Shown here in pieces: positions 24,089-40,379 of a DNA stretch of 64,000 bases (positions within the stretch are counted from its first letter, which is position 1; each line of letters begins with the position of its first letter). The stretch covers positions 310,001 through 374,000 of the forward strand of contig NZ_QQBJ01000012.1 of the NCBI RefSeq assembly GCF_003347205.1, in the 5' to 3' direction. The translations under genes and the position numbers were made by a program. This DNA comes from Mycolicibacterium moriokaense (GTDB lineage Bacteria; Actinomycetota; Actinomycetes; Mycobacteriales; Mycobacteriaceae). The notes beneath the pieces are model-generated. The model had not been told where the DNA came from, made no database searches, and saw only the letters and a list, made by a program, of their open reading frames with translations.

Positions 24089-25174
24089 GTGGGCATTGGT
24101 ATTCAGGTTGAGGGACTGACGAAGTCCTTCGGCCCGCAGCGAATCTGGGAAGACGTCACCTTCGACATTCCCCCTGGCGAGGTCAGCGTGCTGCTGGGCC
24201 CGTCGGGTACCGGTAAGTCGGTGTTCTTGAAGTCGCTGATCGGGCTGCTGCGCCCGGAGCGCGGCTCGATCATCGTCGACGGCACCAACATCATCGAGTG
24301 CTCGGCCAAGGAGCTCTACGAGATCCGCACGCTGTTCGGGGTGATGTTCCAGGACGGCGCGCTGTTCGGCTCGATGAGCCTGTACGACAACACCGCTTTC
24401 CCGTTGCGTGAGCACACCAAGAAGAAGGAAAGCGAGATCCGCAACATCGTCATGGAGAAGCTCGAAGTGGTGGGCTTGGCCGGCGATGAGAACAAGTTCC
24501 CCGGCGAGATCTCCGGTGGTATGCGCAAGCGTGCCGGGCTGGCCCGCTCGCTGGTGCTGGACCCGCAGATCATCCTGTGCGACGAGCCGGACTCGGGTCT
24601 GGACCCGGTGCGTACGGCGTATCTGTCGCAGCTGTTGATCGACATCAACGCCCAGATCGACGCGACGATCCTGATCGTCACGCACAACATCAACATCGCC
24701 CGCACGGTGCCCGACAACATCGGCATGCTGTTCCGCAAGCACCTGGTGATGTTCGGTCCCCGCGAGGTGCTGCTGACCTCCGACGAGCCCGTCGTGCGGC
24801 AGTTCCTCAACGGCCGCCGGCTGGGGCCGATCGGTATGAGTGAGGAAAAGGACGAGACCCAGATGGCCGAGGAGCAGGCCATGGTCGACGCCGGTCACCA
24901 CGACGGTGGTGTCGAGGAGATCGAGGGCGTGCCGCCGCAGATCACCGCGACCCCGGGCATGCCCGAGCGCCAGGCCGTCGGTCGCCGCCAGGCCCGCGTT
25001 CGCGAGATCATGCACACCCTGCCGCCCAGCGCGCAGGAGGCCATCCGCGACGACCTCGAAGGCACTCACAAGTACGCGACCCACGCGTTCGCCGACGAGA
25101 ACCCGACCGCGCGGCACCGCACCCAGGAGGACGAGGCCCCGACGGGTCGCATCCCGGTCAGCGACGAGCGCTGA
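24089..25174 (+). CDS. mkl: Mce-transporter ATPase Mkl (MlaF-like)
   Basis: A 361-residue ABC ATPase that powers Mce lipid/cholesterol import complexes, coupling to YrbE permeases at the inner membrane. Walker A is LLGPSGTGKSVF (~residue 38), the Q-loop FQDGALFG, the signature SGGMRKRAGLARSL, Walker B ILCDEPDSGLDPV and the H-loop VTHNINIA. The ~100-residue C-terminal extension (MAEEQAM...ISATPGMPER-type) is typical of actinobacterial Mkl. GTG 24089 is chosen because GGAAGGAA sits ~6 nt upstream; an in-frame GTG at 24053 would add 12 residues. No mce genes are in the window, as expected for the shared ATPase. Confidence 0.93.
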   Translation: MGIGIQVEGLTKSFGPQRIWEDVTFDIPPGEVSVLLGPSGTGKSVFLKSLIGLLRPERGSIIVDGTNIIECSAKELYEIRTLFGVMFQDGALFGSMSLYDNTAFPLREHTKKKESEIRNIVMEKLEVVGLAGDENKFPGEISGGMRKRAGLARSLVLDPQIILCDEPDSGLDPVRTAYLSQLLIDINAQIDATILIVTHNINIARTVPDNIGMLFRKHLVMFGPREVLLTSDEPVVRQFLNGRRLGPIGMSEEKDETQMAEEQAMVDAGHHDGGVEEIEGVPPQITATPGMPERQAVGRRQARVREIMHTLPPSAQEAIRDDLEGTHKYATHAFADENPTARHRTQEDEAPTGRIPVSDER

Positions 25175-25323
25175 CCCCGACGCACTAGAGCGCACTGCCG
25201 GCGGACGACACTCCGCCGGCAGTCGTGTCTCTGCGCCGGGTCACCGGCGGATCTGAGCAAACACCCGCCCGAGCCCCTGGCTGCGCGTTACCGTTACCCC
25301 CGGTTCGGCGGACGGGAGACGGT

Positions 25324-27072
25324 GTGGCGCAGCGATTGGCGTTCTGGTTGGGTGCGGGCGTCGTCGCTGCCGGTGTGACAGTCGGAATGCTGACCGGGGC
25401 CGGCGCCGCCCACGCGCAGACCGGATCGGACGGCGACACCGGCGCCAAGACCTCGCAATCGGCCGATTCGGCTGACAGCCAACAAGATTCGACGAAGAGG
25501 GACCGCCCGGCAGTCAAGGCCGTCAAAGCGGTCCGGGATGCCATCGACGATGCGGTGAGCAAGGCGACCGGGACCGTCAAGGCGTCGAGCGGGCGAAACC
25601 ACGCGGACGCGGCACCGACGAACGGCACGACGGCGACCGGACGCGAACCGGGCCGGCGGGCGGTCAAGCTGGTCAACGACGTCGTCGCGGCGGTCACCCA
25701 CACACCCGACCGCAAAGTCATGATCCAGCGGACACGGGAGAGCGATCCCGTCGAGGCACCGACAACCGACCCCGTCGAATCGCCGGAGACGACCGACCCC
25801 GTCGTCGCCCAGACCGACCCCGTCGCCGCCACGGGGCCGGTCCGGAAGGTCGCCCAGCGAATCCTCGCCGCCGCACCCGTCGCGCCTATGCGGACGAACC
25901 TCACGCTGGCCGCGCCGTCGGCCGCCCAACCACAGGTCACCGCGGCCGCCACGCGACAGATCGATGTGCCGCCGGCGATCAGCGCCATCGGCACCGCGGT
26001 GTTCGGCCTGATCTCGCTCGCCGAGAGTGTGTTCGAGGGCCCGCCGAAGGTGCCGTCCGCGCTGAAGGACGACGTCACAGTCAACCGGTCGACGCTGACG
26101 ATCGGCGATCAGGAGGTCCCCGCCGACTGGTACGTGCCCACCGGCGATACGCCGCCAGAGCACATCATCTACCTCCAGCACGGCTTCTTGGCGCGCGGTG
26201 TTTTCTACGACTACACCGCGGCCTACCTGGCCAAGGAGACCAACAGCATCGTCGTCGCGCCGACCCTGACGTCCAACATCTTCGCCACCGACGGCATGTG
26301 GCTGGGCGGTGAGCCGATGCACCGCGCCGTGGCCGACCTGTTCCTCGACGGCAACCCCGCGCTCGAGCAGAGTGCGGCGGCGGCGGGATACACCGGAGAG
26401 CTACCGACCGAGGTGGTGCTCGTCGGGCATTCGCTCGGTGGCGGACTGGTGATCGACGTCGCGCAGATGATGGCCGCGGACGAGGCGGGGGCGGAGCCGA
26501 AATCGAGCTACCGGTTGGCCGGTGTGTTGATGCTCGACGGCGTCTCCTTCACCGACCCGGTGCCGATCCTCGAGAAGATCCCCGACGACGTCCCGGTCTA
26601 CAACCTGTCGGCCACGCCCTACCTCTGGAACCTCTTCGGCACGATGGACCACGCTCTCGCGCAGGTACGCGGCGACCAGTTCCACGGCGCCCAACTGCTG
26701 TTCGGCCTGCATTCCGACGCGATGATCGGCGGCAATCCGCTGGTGCAGTTCGGCGCCTACCTGCTCACCGGCTTCTCGTTGCCCGGCAATGCCGCCGGCT
26801 CGCAGATCCTGGCCGCGAGCTGGATCAACGATATGTTCGCCGGCACTCAAACCTGCGACCTGAGCAGCTGCTTCTACGGCCAGCCCGGAGGCGCGATCGC
26901 AATTCCGACGCCGTTCGGCCCCGCAGTCGGCCTGATCGCGCCGACGCCAGGACCGATCACCTCGCTGGGCCGCGAGCTGAACGCCGCTCTGCTCGGGTTG
27001 CTGTCGCACATCAATTTCGCCACCGACGTCCCGGCGCCCGCGTCGTCGAGCAGTGTGCCGATCGCCGCGTAA
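25324..27072 (+). CDS. Secreted alpha/beta hydrolase (mycobacterial exported esterase-like)
   Basis: A 582-residue exported protein. A signal peptide occupies residues ~1-34 (hydrophobic AFWLGAGVVAAGVTVGMLTG then GAAHAQT). A low-complexity Asp/Thr/Pro-rich linker runs ~35-220 and a hydrolase domain follows. IIYLQHGFLARGVFYDY (~280) is the oxyanion region and VVLVGHSLGGGLVIDVAQM (~365) the nucleophile elbow. The Asp and His are less certain (DGVSF and LHSDAM are candidates). GTG 25324 follows GGGAGA. It occupies the mkl-rpoB interval where M. tuberculosis carries toxin-antitoxin genes. A lipid or cell-wall ester substrate is inferred. Confidence 0.82.
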   Translation: MAQRLAFWLGAGVVAAGVTVGMLTGAGAAHAQTGSDGDTGAKTSQSADSADSQQDSTKRDRPAVKAVKAVRDAIDDAVSKATGTVKASSGRNHADAAPTNGTTATGREPGRRAVKLVNDVVAAVTHTPDRKVMIQRTRESDPVEAPTTDPVESPETTDPVVAQTDPVAATGPVRKVAQRILAAAPVAPMRTNLTLAAPSAAQPQVTAAATRQIDVPPAISAIGTAVFGLISLAESVFEGPPKVPSALKDDVTVNRSTLTIGDQEVPADWYVPTGDTPPEHIIYLQHGFLARGVFYDYTAAYLAKETNSIVVAPTLTSNIFATDGMWLGGEPMHRAVADLFLDGNPALEQSAAAAGYTGELPTEVVLVGHSLGGGLVIDVAQMMAADEAGAEPKSSYRLAGVLMLDGVSFTDPVPILEKIPDDVPVYNLSATPYLWNLFGTMDHALAQVRGDQFHGAQLLFGLHSDAMIGGNPLVQFGAYLLTGFSLPGNAAGSQILAASWINDMFAGTQTCDLSSCFYGQPGGAIAIPTPFGPAVGLIAPTPGPITSLGRELNAALLGLLSHINFATDVPAPASSSSVPIAA

Positions 27073-27207
27073 CGACCGGCAAAAACTCCACACGCAACAC
27101 CGCGTTATCTCTTGACGGAAAGGCTCCGACGGGCCAGTCTGTTGGGCAGAATGTGTGCACGGGTCAAGGACGCCAGCCAGCGCCCGAGTTGATTCTGCAT
27201 GCCATGG

Positions 27208-27236
27208 TTGAGGAATACGCCGTCCTGCGCTATTGT
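27208..27236 (+). promoter_or_regulatory. rpoB-rpoC promoter
   Basis: TTGAGG (27208-27213), 17 bp and TATTGT (27231-27236) make a good SigA-type promoter. The sequence just downstream, starting TTGGACGTTGCGCTGG, resembles the rpoB leader I recall from other mycobacteria. Confidence 0.65.
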
Positions 27237-27294
27237 TGGACGTTGCGCTGGCTGCCTCCTGCCCATCTACCGCCTCTGACACCGTGGTCCTAGG

Positions 27295-27316
27295 CTGAGC
27301 CCCGTTTCCGGCTCAG
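27295..27316 (+). promoter_or_regulatory. Hairpin in the rpoB leader
   Basis: CTGAGCC and GGCTCAG form a 7-bp stem with an 8-nt loop ~140 nt before rpoB. It could be an attenuator or processing site; no U tract follows. Confidence 0.35.
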
Positions 27317-27435
27317 TGATCTAGTTGCGTGCCCACCGTCCGGGGCCGTTTGAAGTGGGAGAACGCCAGCCGAACCGACGCAGAGTTCGCGGCGTAGGGG
27401 CGGTGCAGGTCCGGCCTTCCCGACAGTCGCATTAG

Positions 27436-30939
<3,504 letters not shown>

Positions 30940-30958
30940 CTAGTCACTTGGTTACTAA

Positions 30959-34963
<4,005 letters not shown>

Positions 34964-34975
34964 AGCAAGTCAAGG

Positions 34976-35005
34976 AAAAGCCCCCGGTATACCCGGGGGC
35001 TTTTT
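34976..35005 (+). terminator. Intrinsic terminator of rpoBC
   Basis: AAAAGCCCCCGG and CCGGGGGCTTTT form a 12-bp stem with a 5-nt loop and run into TTTTT. It is a textbook U-tract terminator, uncommon in mycobacteria, placed 13 bp after the rpoC stop. Confidence 0.92.
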
Positions 35006-35031
35006 CGTGTGCCGGGGGGTGGCGGGGGTGT

Positions 35032-35763
35032 CTAAGGCAGCTGCAGGTAGTCCTCGCCCGAATACACCCAACCCTTTCCGCCGGGCACCTCGGGATCCGG
35101 GATGTTCAGCAGACACCAGTTGTCGCGACACGGTTCGGCGATTGTCAGCTTGCGGCCGGGCGCCAAGCTATAGGTCTCCGGCCCGAGGCGGTTGCCGGTG
35201 CCGTCGGGGCCGTCGTAGACATCCGACCTTTTCAGGACGGTCACGGTGTTCGCAGCCGGGGTCTGATCGGCCGGCTGCGGCGGCGGCTGCGGCGCCGGCT
35301 CAGCGGCACGGGCAGAGCAGGTGAAGTTGCCCTCCGCAGTCCAGCCGTTCGTGACGTTCTTCTCGTTGACCGTGGTGCCGCTCGCGACACCGTTGGCGTC
35401 GATCTTGCCGTTGAACGCGCTCATCGGGTGTTGATCGCCGACCCCCTGGGTCCAATTGATGCGGAACTTGATCGTGTCCCCTTGGTAGGTTCCTCCGCCC
35501 GGTTCGATCTCGCCCTGCCACCTGCCGCCGTCGGGCGACGTGAGAAGGCTCGCATTCGCGGGGTTCGTGCGGACCTTGTTCGTTCCGCCCAGCCAGGGCA
35601 CGCCGATGCGCACCCCGTTGTCCAGGTTGAGAAAGAGGGCATCCTGGGCGAATCGCCAATCCAGGCAGGCGGGGTCCGCGCCGGCTGACCACGGGACCGT
35701 CAACATCGCGGCGACGCCGGCCGCGCTCGTCGCAACAGCCAGGGCTTTCGGTGTCGTCCTCAT
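35032..35763 (-). CDS. Secreted protein with Trp/Cys-rich N-domain and SH3-like C-domain
   Basis: A 243-residue exported protein. Signal peptide MRTTPKALAVATSAAGVAAM...GADPAC has a cleavage site near residue 30. The N-domain (~30-140) has the pattern W-x-F ... GRWQGEIEP ... FNGKIDANGVASG ... NFTC and aligns with the same region of the protein at 39278-40153, so the two are paralogues. A Pro/Gln linker precedes an SH3-like domain (RSDVYDGPDGTGNRLG ... DNWCLLN ... GWVYSGEDYL). No function is known. Upstream lies a 22-bp element shared with the paralogue. It sits where M. tuberculosis has a ceramidase gene. Confidence 0.72.
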   Translation of the reverse strand: MRTTPKALAVATSAAGVAAMLTVPWSAGADPACLDWRFAQDALFLNLDNGVRIGVPWLGGTNKVRTNPANASLLTSPDGGRWQGEIEPGGGTYQGDTIKFRINWTQGVGDQHPMSAFNGKIDANGVASGTTVNEKNVTNGWTAEGNFTCSARAAEPAPQPPPQPADQTPAANTVTVLKRSDVYDGPDGTGNRLGPETYSLAPGRKLTIAEPCRDNWCLLNIPDPEVPGGKGWVYSGEDYLQLP

Positions 35764-35797
35764 CGGTTTGACGCTACGAGCGCCGAGCACCCTTATC

Positions 35798-35819
35798 AAT
35801 CAGGTGTTTCCCTATGCTT
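35798..35819 (-). promoter_or_regulatory. Shared 22-bp upstream element, copy 1
   Basis: On the minus strand this contains AAGCATAGGGAAACACC followed by TGATT. A copy with 21 of 22 identical bases lies at 40219-40240, also upstream of a paralogous secreted protein gene. GGGAAAC resembles an ECF-sigma -35 element. It ends 35 bp from the start at 35763. The + strand orientation toward end (35916) cannot be excluded. Confidence 0.55.
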
Positions 35820-35915
35820 CGATGCGCAGAGCGTGAAGCCACGGCGACTCTTCGCCCGATTTTTCGCCGCGAGTGCACGTTCGGAGATGTCGTGCTGCAC
35901 GCCTAGACTCGACCC

Positions 35916-36668
35916 GTGCTCATTGGTTCGCACGTCCACCAAGACGACCCGCTGGCAGCGGCAGAGGCCGACGGCGCCGATGTCGTGCAGTTCTTCCTCG
36001 GCAATCCGCAGAGTTGGAAGAAGCCGAAACCACGCGACGACGCGGAGACGCTGAAGGCGGCGAGCATGCCGCTGTACGTGCACGCGCCGTACCTGATCAA
36101 CGTCGCATCCGCGAACAACCGCGTGCGTATCCCGTCGCGCAAGATCCTGCAGGACACCTGCGATGCGGCGGCGGAGATCAACGCCACCGCGGTCATCGTG
36201 CACGGCGGCCACGCCGACGACAACGACATGGAGGCCGGCTTCGAGCGGTGGGTGAAGGCCATTCAGTACCTCGAGACCGACGTGCCGGTGTACCTGGAGA
36301 ACACCGCGGGCGGCGATCACGCGATGGCCCGCCACTTCGACACCATCGGCAGGCTGTGGGACCACATCGGCGACACGGGCATCGGCTTCTGCCTGGACAC
36401 CTGCCACGCTTGGGCGGCGGGGGAGGCGCTGGTCGACGCCGTCGACCGCATCAAGGCCCTCACCGGCCGCATCGACCTGGTGCACTGCAACGACTCGCGC
36501 GACGCGGCCGGCTCCGGGGCCGACCGGCACGCCAACTTCGGCACCGGCCAAATCGACCCTGACCTGCTCGTGGCCGTCGTCACCGCCGCGGACGCGCCGG
36601 TCATCTGCGAGACCGCCGACGAGGGCCGCAAGGACGACATCGCCTTTCTGCGGGAGCACATCGACTGA
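35916..36668 (+). CDS. end: Endonuclease IV (AP endonuclease)
   Basis: A 250-residue TIM-barrel endonuclease IV (Nfo) that cleaves DNA 5' to abasic sites in base-excision repair. Metal ligands of the tri-zinc site are seen in [11 protein letters not shown] (His), VIVHGGHAD (His), VYLENTAGG (Glu), [14 protein letters not shown] (Asp, His), LVHCNDSRD (His, Asp), DRHANFGTG (His) and ICETADEG (Glu). GTG start at 35916. It lies in the same position after rpoC as in M. tuberculosis. Confidence 0.93.
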   Translation: MLIGSHVHQDDPLAAAEADGADVVQFFLGNPQSWKKPKPRDDAETLKAASMPLYVHAPYLINVASANNRVRIPSRKILQDTCDAAAEINATAVIVHGGHADDNDMEAGFERWVKAIQYLETDVPVYLENTAGGDHAMARHFDTIGRLWDHIGDTGIGFCLDTCHAWAAGEALVDAVDRIKALTGRIDLVHCNDSRDAAGSGADRHANFGTGQIDPDLLVAVVTAADAPVICETADEGRKDDIAFLREHID

Positions 36669-36759
36669 CCGGATAAACGGCATCCAAACGGCAGATATCA
36701 ACACGGTTAATTAGGCTGATCGCCGGGAATCAACAATTGTCCCGATCCGAGAGGCTGAC

Positions 36760-37857
36760 GTGTCCACAATCGACGATGCGCCGATTGCGGTAACTCGCGT
36801 CGCCGAGGACGCCCCGACTCCTACCCGCAGTCGCCGGCTCAGAGTGGTGCGCTGGGTGGCAATCACCGTGTGGGCGACAGTGGTCGTCTATCGCACCATC
36901 ACCGACGGCTTTGCCTTCAACCGTGAGCTGTTGCTGCTCTACATCGCGACCGGCCTGCTGGCGGCGAGCATCGGGCAGGGCCGCCGGATGCTCTATGTCA
37001 TCCGCGACTGGCTGCCGTTCGCTCTGGTGCTGCTGGCCTACGACCTGAGCCGGGGCGCCGCGGATATCGTCGGCCGCCCGACGCTGTGGCAATGGCCTGC
37101 CGACGTCGACCGGGCGATGTTCTTCGGCACGATGCCCACGGTGTGGCTGCAGGAGCAGATCAAGCTGCCGCAGCCGCCCTGGTGGGAGGTGGTGCTGAGC
37201 TCGGTCTACATGTCGTTCTTCATTCTCCCGTACGTAGTCGCGGGCGTGCTGTGGCTGCGCGACCGCGACGAGTGGAAGTCGTTCGTCAAACTGTTCGTCG
37301 GGCTGTCCTTCGCGGGCCTGGTGATCTACGCGCTGGTGCCCGCCGCGCCGCCGTGGGCCGCGGCGCGATGCACCACCGCCGACGTCGACGGCGGTCCGTC
37401 CAACCCGCGGTGCATGTTCCACTCGGCCCGCGGCGTGCCCGACGGCGGACTCCTGGGCGCCATGCAGGGCAGCCAGGACGGCGCGAACCCGTGGATCGAG
37501 CGGATCGTCGGCCGCGGCTGGGGCAACCTGCACCTGCACACCGCTACCGCGCTACTGGACGCCGGCCAGGCCAGCGTCAACCTGGTGGCCGCCATCCCGT
37601 CCCTGCACGCCGGGATGACGCTGGCGATCGCGGGGTTTTTGTGGAGGCGGGTCAATCGCGGGTGGCGCGTGCTGCTGGCCGCCTACGTGCTCATCATGGC
37701 CTTCACGCTGGTGTACACCGCAGAGCATTACGTGACCGACATCCTGCTCGGATGGGCGCTGGCGGCCGTCATGCTGTTCGCGATCCGTTGGTTCAGGGCT
37801 CGGCGAAGGCGCCGGGAGTCCACCGACCTCACACCCGCCCAACAGCCGGCCGCATAG
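36760..37857 (+). CDS. PAP2/Aur1-like integral membrane phosphatase or phosphotransferase
   Basis: A 365-residue membrane protein with about six or seven hydrophobic helices. The PAP2 catalytic motifs appear late: IPSLHAGMTL (~residue 290, the PSLH motif) and YTAEHYVTDILLGW (~330, the H-x3-D motif). The layout matches the PAP2_3 / inositolphosphotransferase (Aur1/Ipt1) family, which moves phosphate-headgroups between lipids. A role in phosphoinositide- or polyprenyl-phosphate metabolism is inferred. GTG start 92 bp after end; ACAATTGT lies upstream. Its stop is 10 bp before the lipoprotein esterase gene, so they may be co-transcribed. Confidence 0.8.
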   Translation: MSTIDDAPIAVTRVAEDAPTPTRSRRLRVVRWVAITVWATVVVYRTITDGFAFNRELLLLYIATGLLAASIGQGRRMLYVIRDWLPFALVLLAYDLSRGAADIVGRPTLWQWPADVDRAMFFGTMPTVWLQEQIKLPQPPWWEVVLSSVYMSFFILPYVVAGVLWLRDRDEWKSFVKLFVGLSFAGLVIYALVPAAPPWAAARCTTADVDGGPSNPRCMFHSARGVPDGGLLGAMQGSQDGANPWIERIVGRGWGNLHLHTATALLDAGQASVNLVAAIPSLHAGMTLAIAGFLWRRVNRGWRVLLAAYVLIMAFTLVYTAEHYVTDILLGWALAAVMLFAIRWFRARRRRRESTDLTPAQQPAA

Positions 37858-37866
37858 CCTGGCGGT

Positions 37867-38718
37867 ATGGCAACCCGGTTGCTCGCTGCGGTGCTGGCTG
37901 TGCTCGTCGCCGCCGGGTGCAGCGCACCGGGATCGGCCGCCCCGCAAGGCTTCACCTTCGGCCCGACCAGTCATTCGCTGCGGGCAGGCGGCCTCGATCG
38001 GTCCTATCTGCTCTACATCCCCGACGAACTGCCCGCATCCGCACCGCTGGTGGTGATGCTGCACGGCGGGTTCGGTAGCGCCCAGCAGGCCGAAAGAGCC
38101 TATGGCTGGGACCAATTGGCCGATACCGCCAAGTTCGTCGTCGCCTATCCCGACGGCGAGGGCCACGCCTGGAACACGAACGGCGGATGCTGTGGCCGGC
38201 CGGGCCGCGAGAACATCGACGACGTCGGTTTCGTCACCGCCGTGGTCGCTGACATCAGTGCCAACATCGGCGTCGACGCCAACCGCGTGTATGCCACCGG
38301 CATCAGCAACGGCGGCATGATGGCCTACGCGTTGGCCTGCAACACAGGCACGTTCGCGGCCATCGGTCCCGACTCGGCCACGCAACTGGACGGGTGCGCG
38401 GCACCCCACCCGACGTCGGTCATGCACATCCACGGCACCGACGACCGGCTGATCCGCTACGACGGGGAACCAGGCGCCGGGGTGGCGCGGATCGACGGTC
38501 CCGCCGTGGCCGATCTCAACGCCTTCTGGCGCCGTGTCGATCGGTGCGCCGCGCCGACGAGCACGACGGGCGGGGCGATCACGACGTCGACGGCCGACTG
38601 TGCCGACGGCCGGGGCGTCGTGCTGACGACCGTTGCGGGCGGCGGCCACGAATGGCCGGGTTTCGCCACCTCGTCGCTGTGGCAGTTCTTTGCCGCGCAT
38701 CCGCGCCCGGGCGCCTGA
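37867..38718 (+). CDS. lpqP: LpqP-like lipoprotein esterase (PHB-depolymerase family)
   Basis: A 283-residue lipoprotein. Signal peptide MATRLLAAVLAVLVAAGCSA has the lipobox VAAGC, so the mature Cys 18 is lipid-anchored outside the membrane. The catalytic domain is of the polyhydroxybutyrate-depolymerase / feruloyl-esterase type: VVMLHGGFGSAQQ, nucleophile in ATGISNGGMMAY (~residue 150), HIHGTDDRLI (acid Asp) and GGGHEWPG (His). It corresponds to Rv0671 by position and type. An external ester substrate such as a cell-wall lipid or ferulate-like group is possible. Confidence 0.87.
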   Translation: MATRLLAAVLAVLVAAGCSAPGSAAPQGFTFGPTSHSLRAGGLDRSYLLYIPDELPASAPLVVMLHGGFGSAQQAERAYGWDQLADTAKFVVAYPDGEGHAWNTNGGCCGRPGRENIDDVGFVTAVVADISANIGVDANRVYATGISNGGMMAYALACNTGTFAAIGPDSATQLDGCAAPHPTSVMHIHGTDDRLIRYDGEPGAGVARIDGPAVADLNAFWRRVDRCAAPTSTTGGAITTSTADCADGRGVVLTTVAGGGHEWPGFATSSLWQFFAAHPRPGA

Positions 38719-38745
38719 CGGGGCCAGGCCGAAGGGGCCGTTACG

Positions 38746-39273
38746 ATGCGGGACATGGCCGATACCGAACCCACGCAGCAACCCTCGTCCCACGCAAAAA
38801 CCTCTTCGGATTCGGCTGGGGGCGGGGCGCGCGTGGCCGCCTTGGTTGCGCTTCTGCTGGCGATGACCGCGATCGGTGTCGCCGCCTGGGCGATGGTGAT
38901 GGCCTGGCCGCAGAAGGACAAGGCGGAGCAGCCGACCGCCGAGTCCAAGCAGAAGGTGTGCGCGGCCTTCGACACCGTCAGCAAGGCGGTCCAGTTGCAG
39001 ACCCACGCCGATCTGGGCCAAGATCCGGTTGCTCAGACCGCGGTGGCGAGCAATGCCCGGTTGTCGCTCATCGGCGGCGGCGAATTCCTGCTGAGCCGGT
39101 TGGACGAGCAGACCCCGCCTGATCTCGCGGACGCCGTGAAGCTGTTCGCCAACAACCTCCAGGACATCGGGATGAACGCGCTGGCCGGCGCCACCAACGA
39201 CGACCCGCAGCAGGCCGCGCGGCTGACCGCAGGCGAAGACGGCCGCAACAAGGTCGCCGAACTCTGCAAGTAG
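38746..39273 (+). CDS. Single-pass membrane protein, unknown function
   Basis: A 175-residue protein with a polar Ser/Gln-rich N-terminus (~30 aa), one membrane helix (AALVALLLAMTAIGVAAWAM) and a ~110-residue extracellular helical domain with two Cys (KVCAAF and AELCK). The arrangement resembles small Mce-associated or anchored envelope proteins, but I do not recognise a family. ATG 38746 has GAAGGGG 8 nt upstream; ATG 38755 is the alternative. Its end is 4 bp from the convergent secreted protein gene. Confidence 0.7.
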   Translation: MRDMADTEPTQQPSSHAKTSSDSAGGGARVAALVALLLAMTAIGVAAWAMVMAWPQKDKAEQPTAESKQKVCAAFDTVSKAVQLQTHADLGQDPVAQTAVASNARLSLIGGGEFLLSRLDEQTPPDLADAVKLFANNLQDIGMNALAGATNDDPQQAARLTAGEDGRNKVAELCK

Positions 39274-39277
39274 GGCG

Positions 39278-40153
39278 CTAGAACGTCACGTCCTGCTCGA
39301 CGCGGCCGATGATCGTCGGCGCGCCGTTGAAGTCCGCCCGGCACTCCACCACCGTGTGGTAGGTCGCACCCAAATTCAAACCCTTGAAGGTCTGGTCCGT
39401 ACTTCCATTCGCGGGGACAGCGAAGTCGCGCTCCGTGTGGAACGGGTCTGCCTCGTAATGACAGTCGGCCGGGAGCTTCGAGGAGTTCGTCACCGTCAAC
39501 GTGACGCTGCCGAACTTCGGCGGTGCGAAAGTTGCCTTGATGGCGTCCGTGGGCGCCTTCTCCGGCTCCGGCGGCGCGGCGGAAGCGGGTGTCGCGCCAC
39601 AGTCCGAACCAGGAGGCAGCACCCGTCCACCTACGCACCGCACCGGCTTCTCGCCCGGCCCGGGCGGTGCTGCCTCGGCAGGCTTGTTCGATACGCACTT
39701 GAACGTCGGGCTCATGGACCACGTCCCCGACGCGCCGTTGACCTCGTTGCCCCAGGTACCAGACGCCGTGCCGTTCGGATCGATGAACCCGCCGTAGTGG
39801 GCTTTTTCATGGTCCACGACGTCGGGCCCTCCGTCGAAGTCGAGATGGCTTTGGCTGTAGGGGACAGAGAAGTCGATCTCGTTGGTGCCCTTCACAATCA
39901 CGGGTCCCTCGATCGTCCCGTGCCAGCCTCCTACGGTGGCCGACCCGCCCTGCCCGCCCCAGGCGATATGTACAACGCTGCCGTTGTGCTGGTCGAGGTC
40001 GGAGTCGGTGGCCCACATCGTCCAGTCGCAATCGGTGGATGGGGCCGCGGGCAGCGGTACCTTGGGCGGCGTCGCCTGGGCGGGCACATGTGCAACGAGA
40101 GATCCGGCGGCACAGGCAGCGGCGAACATCGTGAGGACAAGTTTGGCGTGCAT
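39278..40153 (-). CDS. Secreted protein, paralogue of the product of 35032-35763
   Basis: A 291-residue exported protein. Signal peptide MHAKLVLTMFAAACAAGSLV...AQA ends near residue 27. The N-domain pattern DCDWTMWATDSDL ... GGWHGTIEG ... YGGFIDPNGTASG ... TFKC aligns with the other secreted protein. After a Pro/Glu linker the C-terminal ~110 residues (FGSVTLTVTNSSKLPADCHY ... VVECRADFNG) resemble a beta-sandwich. It therefore shares the first domain and has a different second domain. ATG 40153 follows GAGG. Function unknown; envelope or culture-filtrate location expected. Confidence 0.72.
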   Translation of the reverse strand: MHAKLVLTMFAAACAAGSLVAHVPAQATPPKVPLPAAPSTDCDWTMWATDSDLDQHNGSVVHIAWGGQGGSATVGGWHGTIEGPVIVKGTNEIDFSVPYSQSHLDFDGGPDVVDHEKAHYGGFIDPNGTASGTWGNEVNGASGTWSMSPTFKCVSNKPAEAAPPGPGEKPVRCVGGRVLPPGSDCGATPASAAPPEPEKAPTDAIKATFAPPKFGSVTLTVTNSSKLPADCHYEADPFHTERDFAVPANGSTDQTFKGLNLGATYHTVVECRADFNGAPTIIGRVEQDVTF

Positions 40154-40218
40154 ATGGGACCTCGCTCTTCGGTGCCTGATGCTTGCGGCCTGAACATATG
40201 CCTCCGGACGCTTCAAGG

Positions 40219-40240
40219 AATCGGGTGTTTCCCTATGCTT
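40219..40240 (-). promoter_or_regulatory. Shared 22-bp upstream element, copy 2
   Basis: Same element as 35798-35819, differing at one base. On the minus strand GGAAAC is followed 16 nt later by CGTC (40210-40207), the -35/-10 layout of an ECF-type sigma factor. Transcription would begin ~45 nt before the start at 40153. Confidence 0.55.
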
Positions 40241-40349
40241 TGGCCGTGAGAACGGTGTGCAGTAGCTCAATGGCAGCTACCTAGTTGCTGTGCGATCGCA
40301 GTGAATTAGAGCCCCAATGAGAGGTCCTTGGGACCGTTGCTGTGGACAT

Positions 40350-40373
40350 TACGATAGTTGTACAGCTGTCGTA
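40350..40373. promoter_or_regulatory. 24-bp palindromic operator upstream of fadE8
   Basis: TACGATAGTTGT and ACAGCTGTCGTA pair at 10 of 12 positions with no spacer. It overlaps the -35/spacer of the proposed fadE8 promoter. The size and symmetry fit a TetR- or PaaX-type repressor site; a PaaX-like gene lies in the same cluster. Confidence 0.6.
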
Positions 40374-40379
40374 GGAGTG

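Noticed and set aside
40258-40290. tRNA D-arm look-alike (GTAGC-tcaatggca-GCTAC)
   Set aside because: No acceptor stem, anticodon arm or T-arm (no GGTTCGA) follows at the right distances, so it is not a tRNA gene; an attachment-site remnant is also unsupported.
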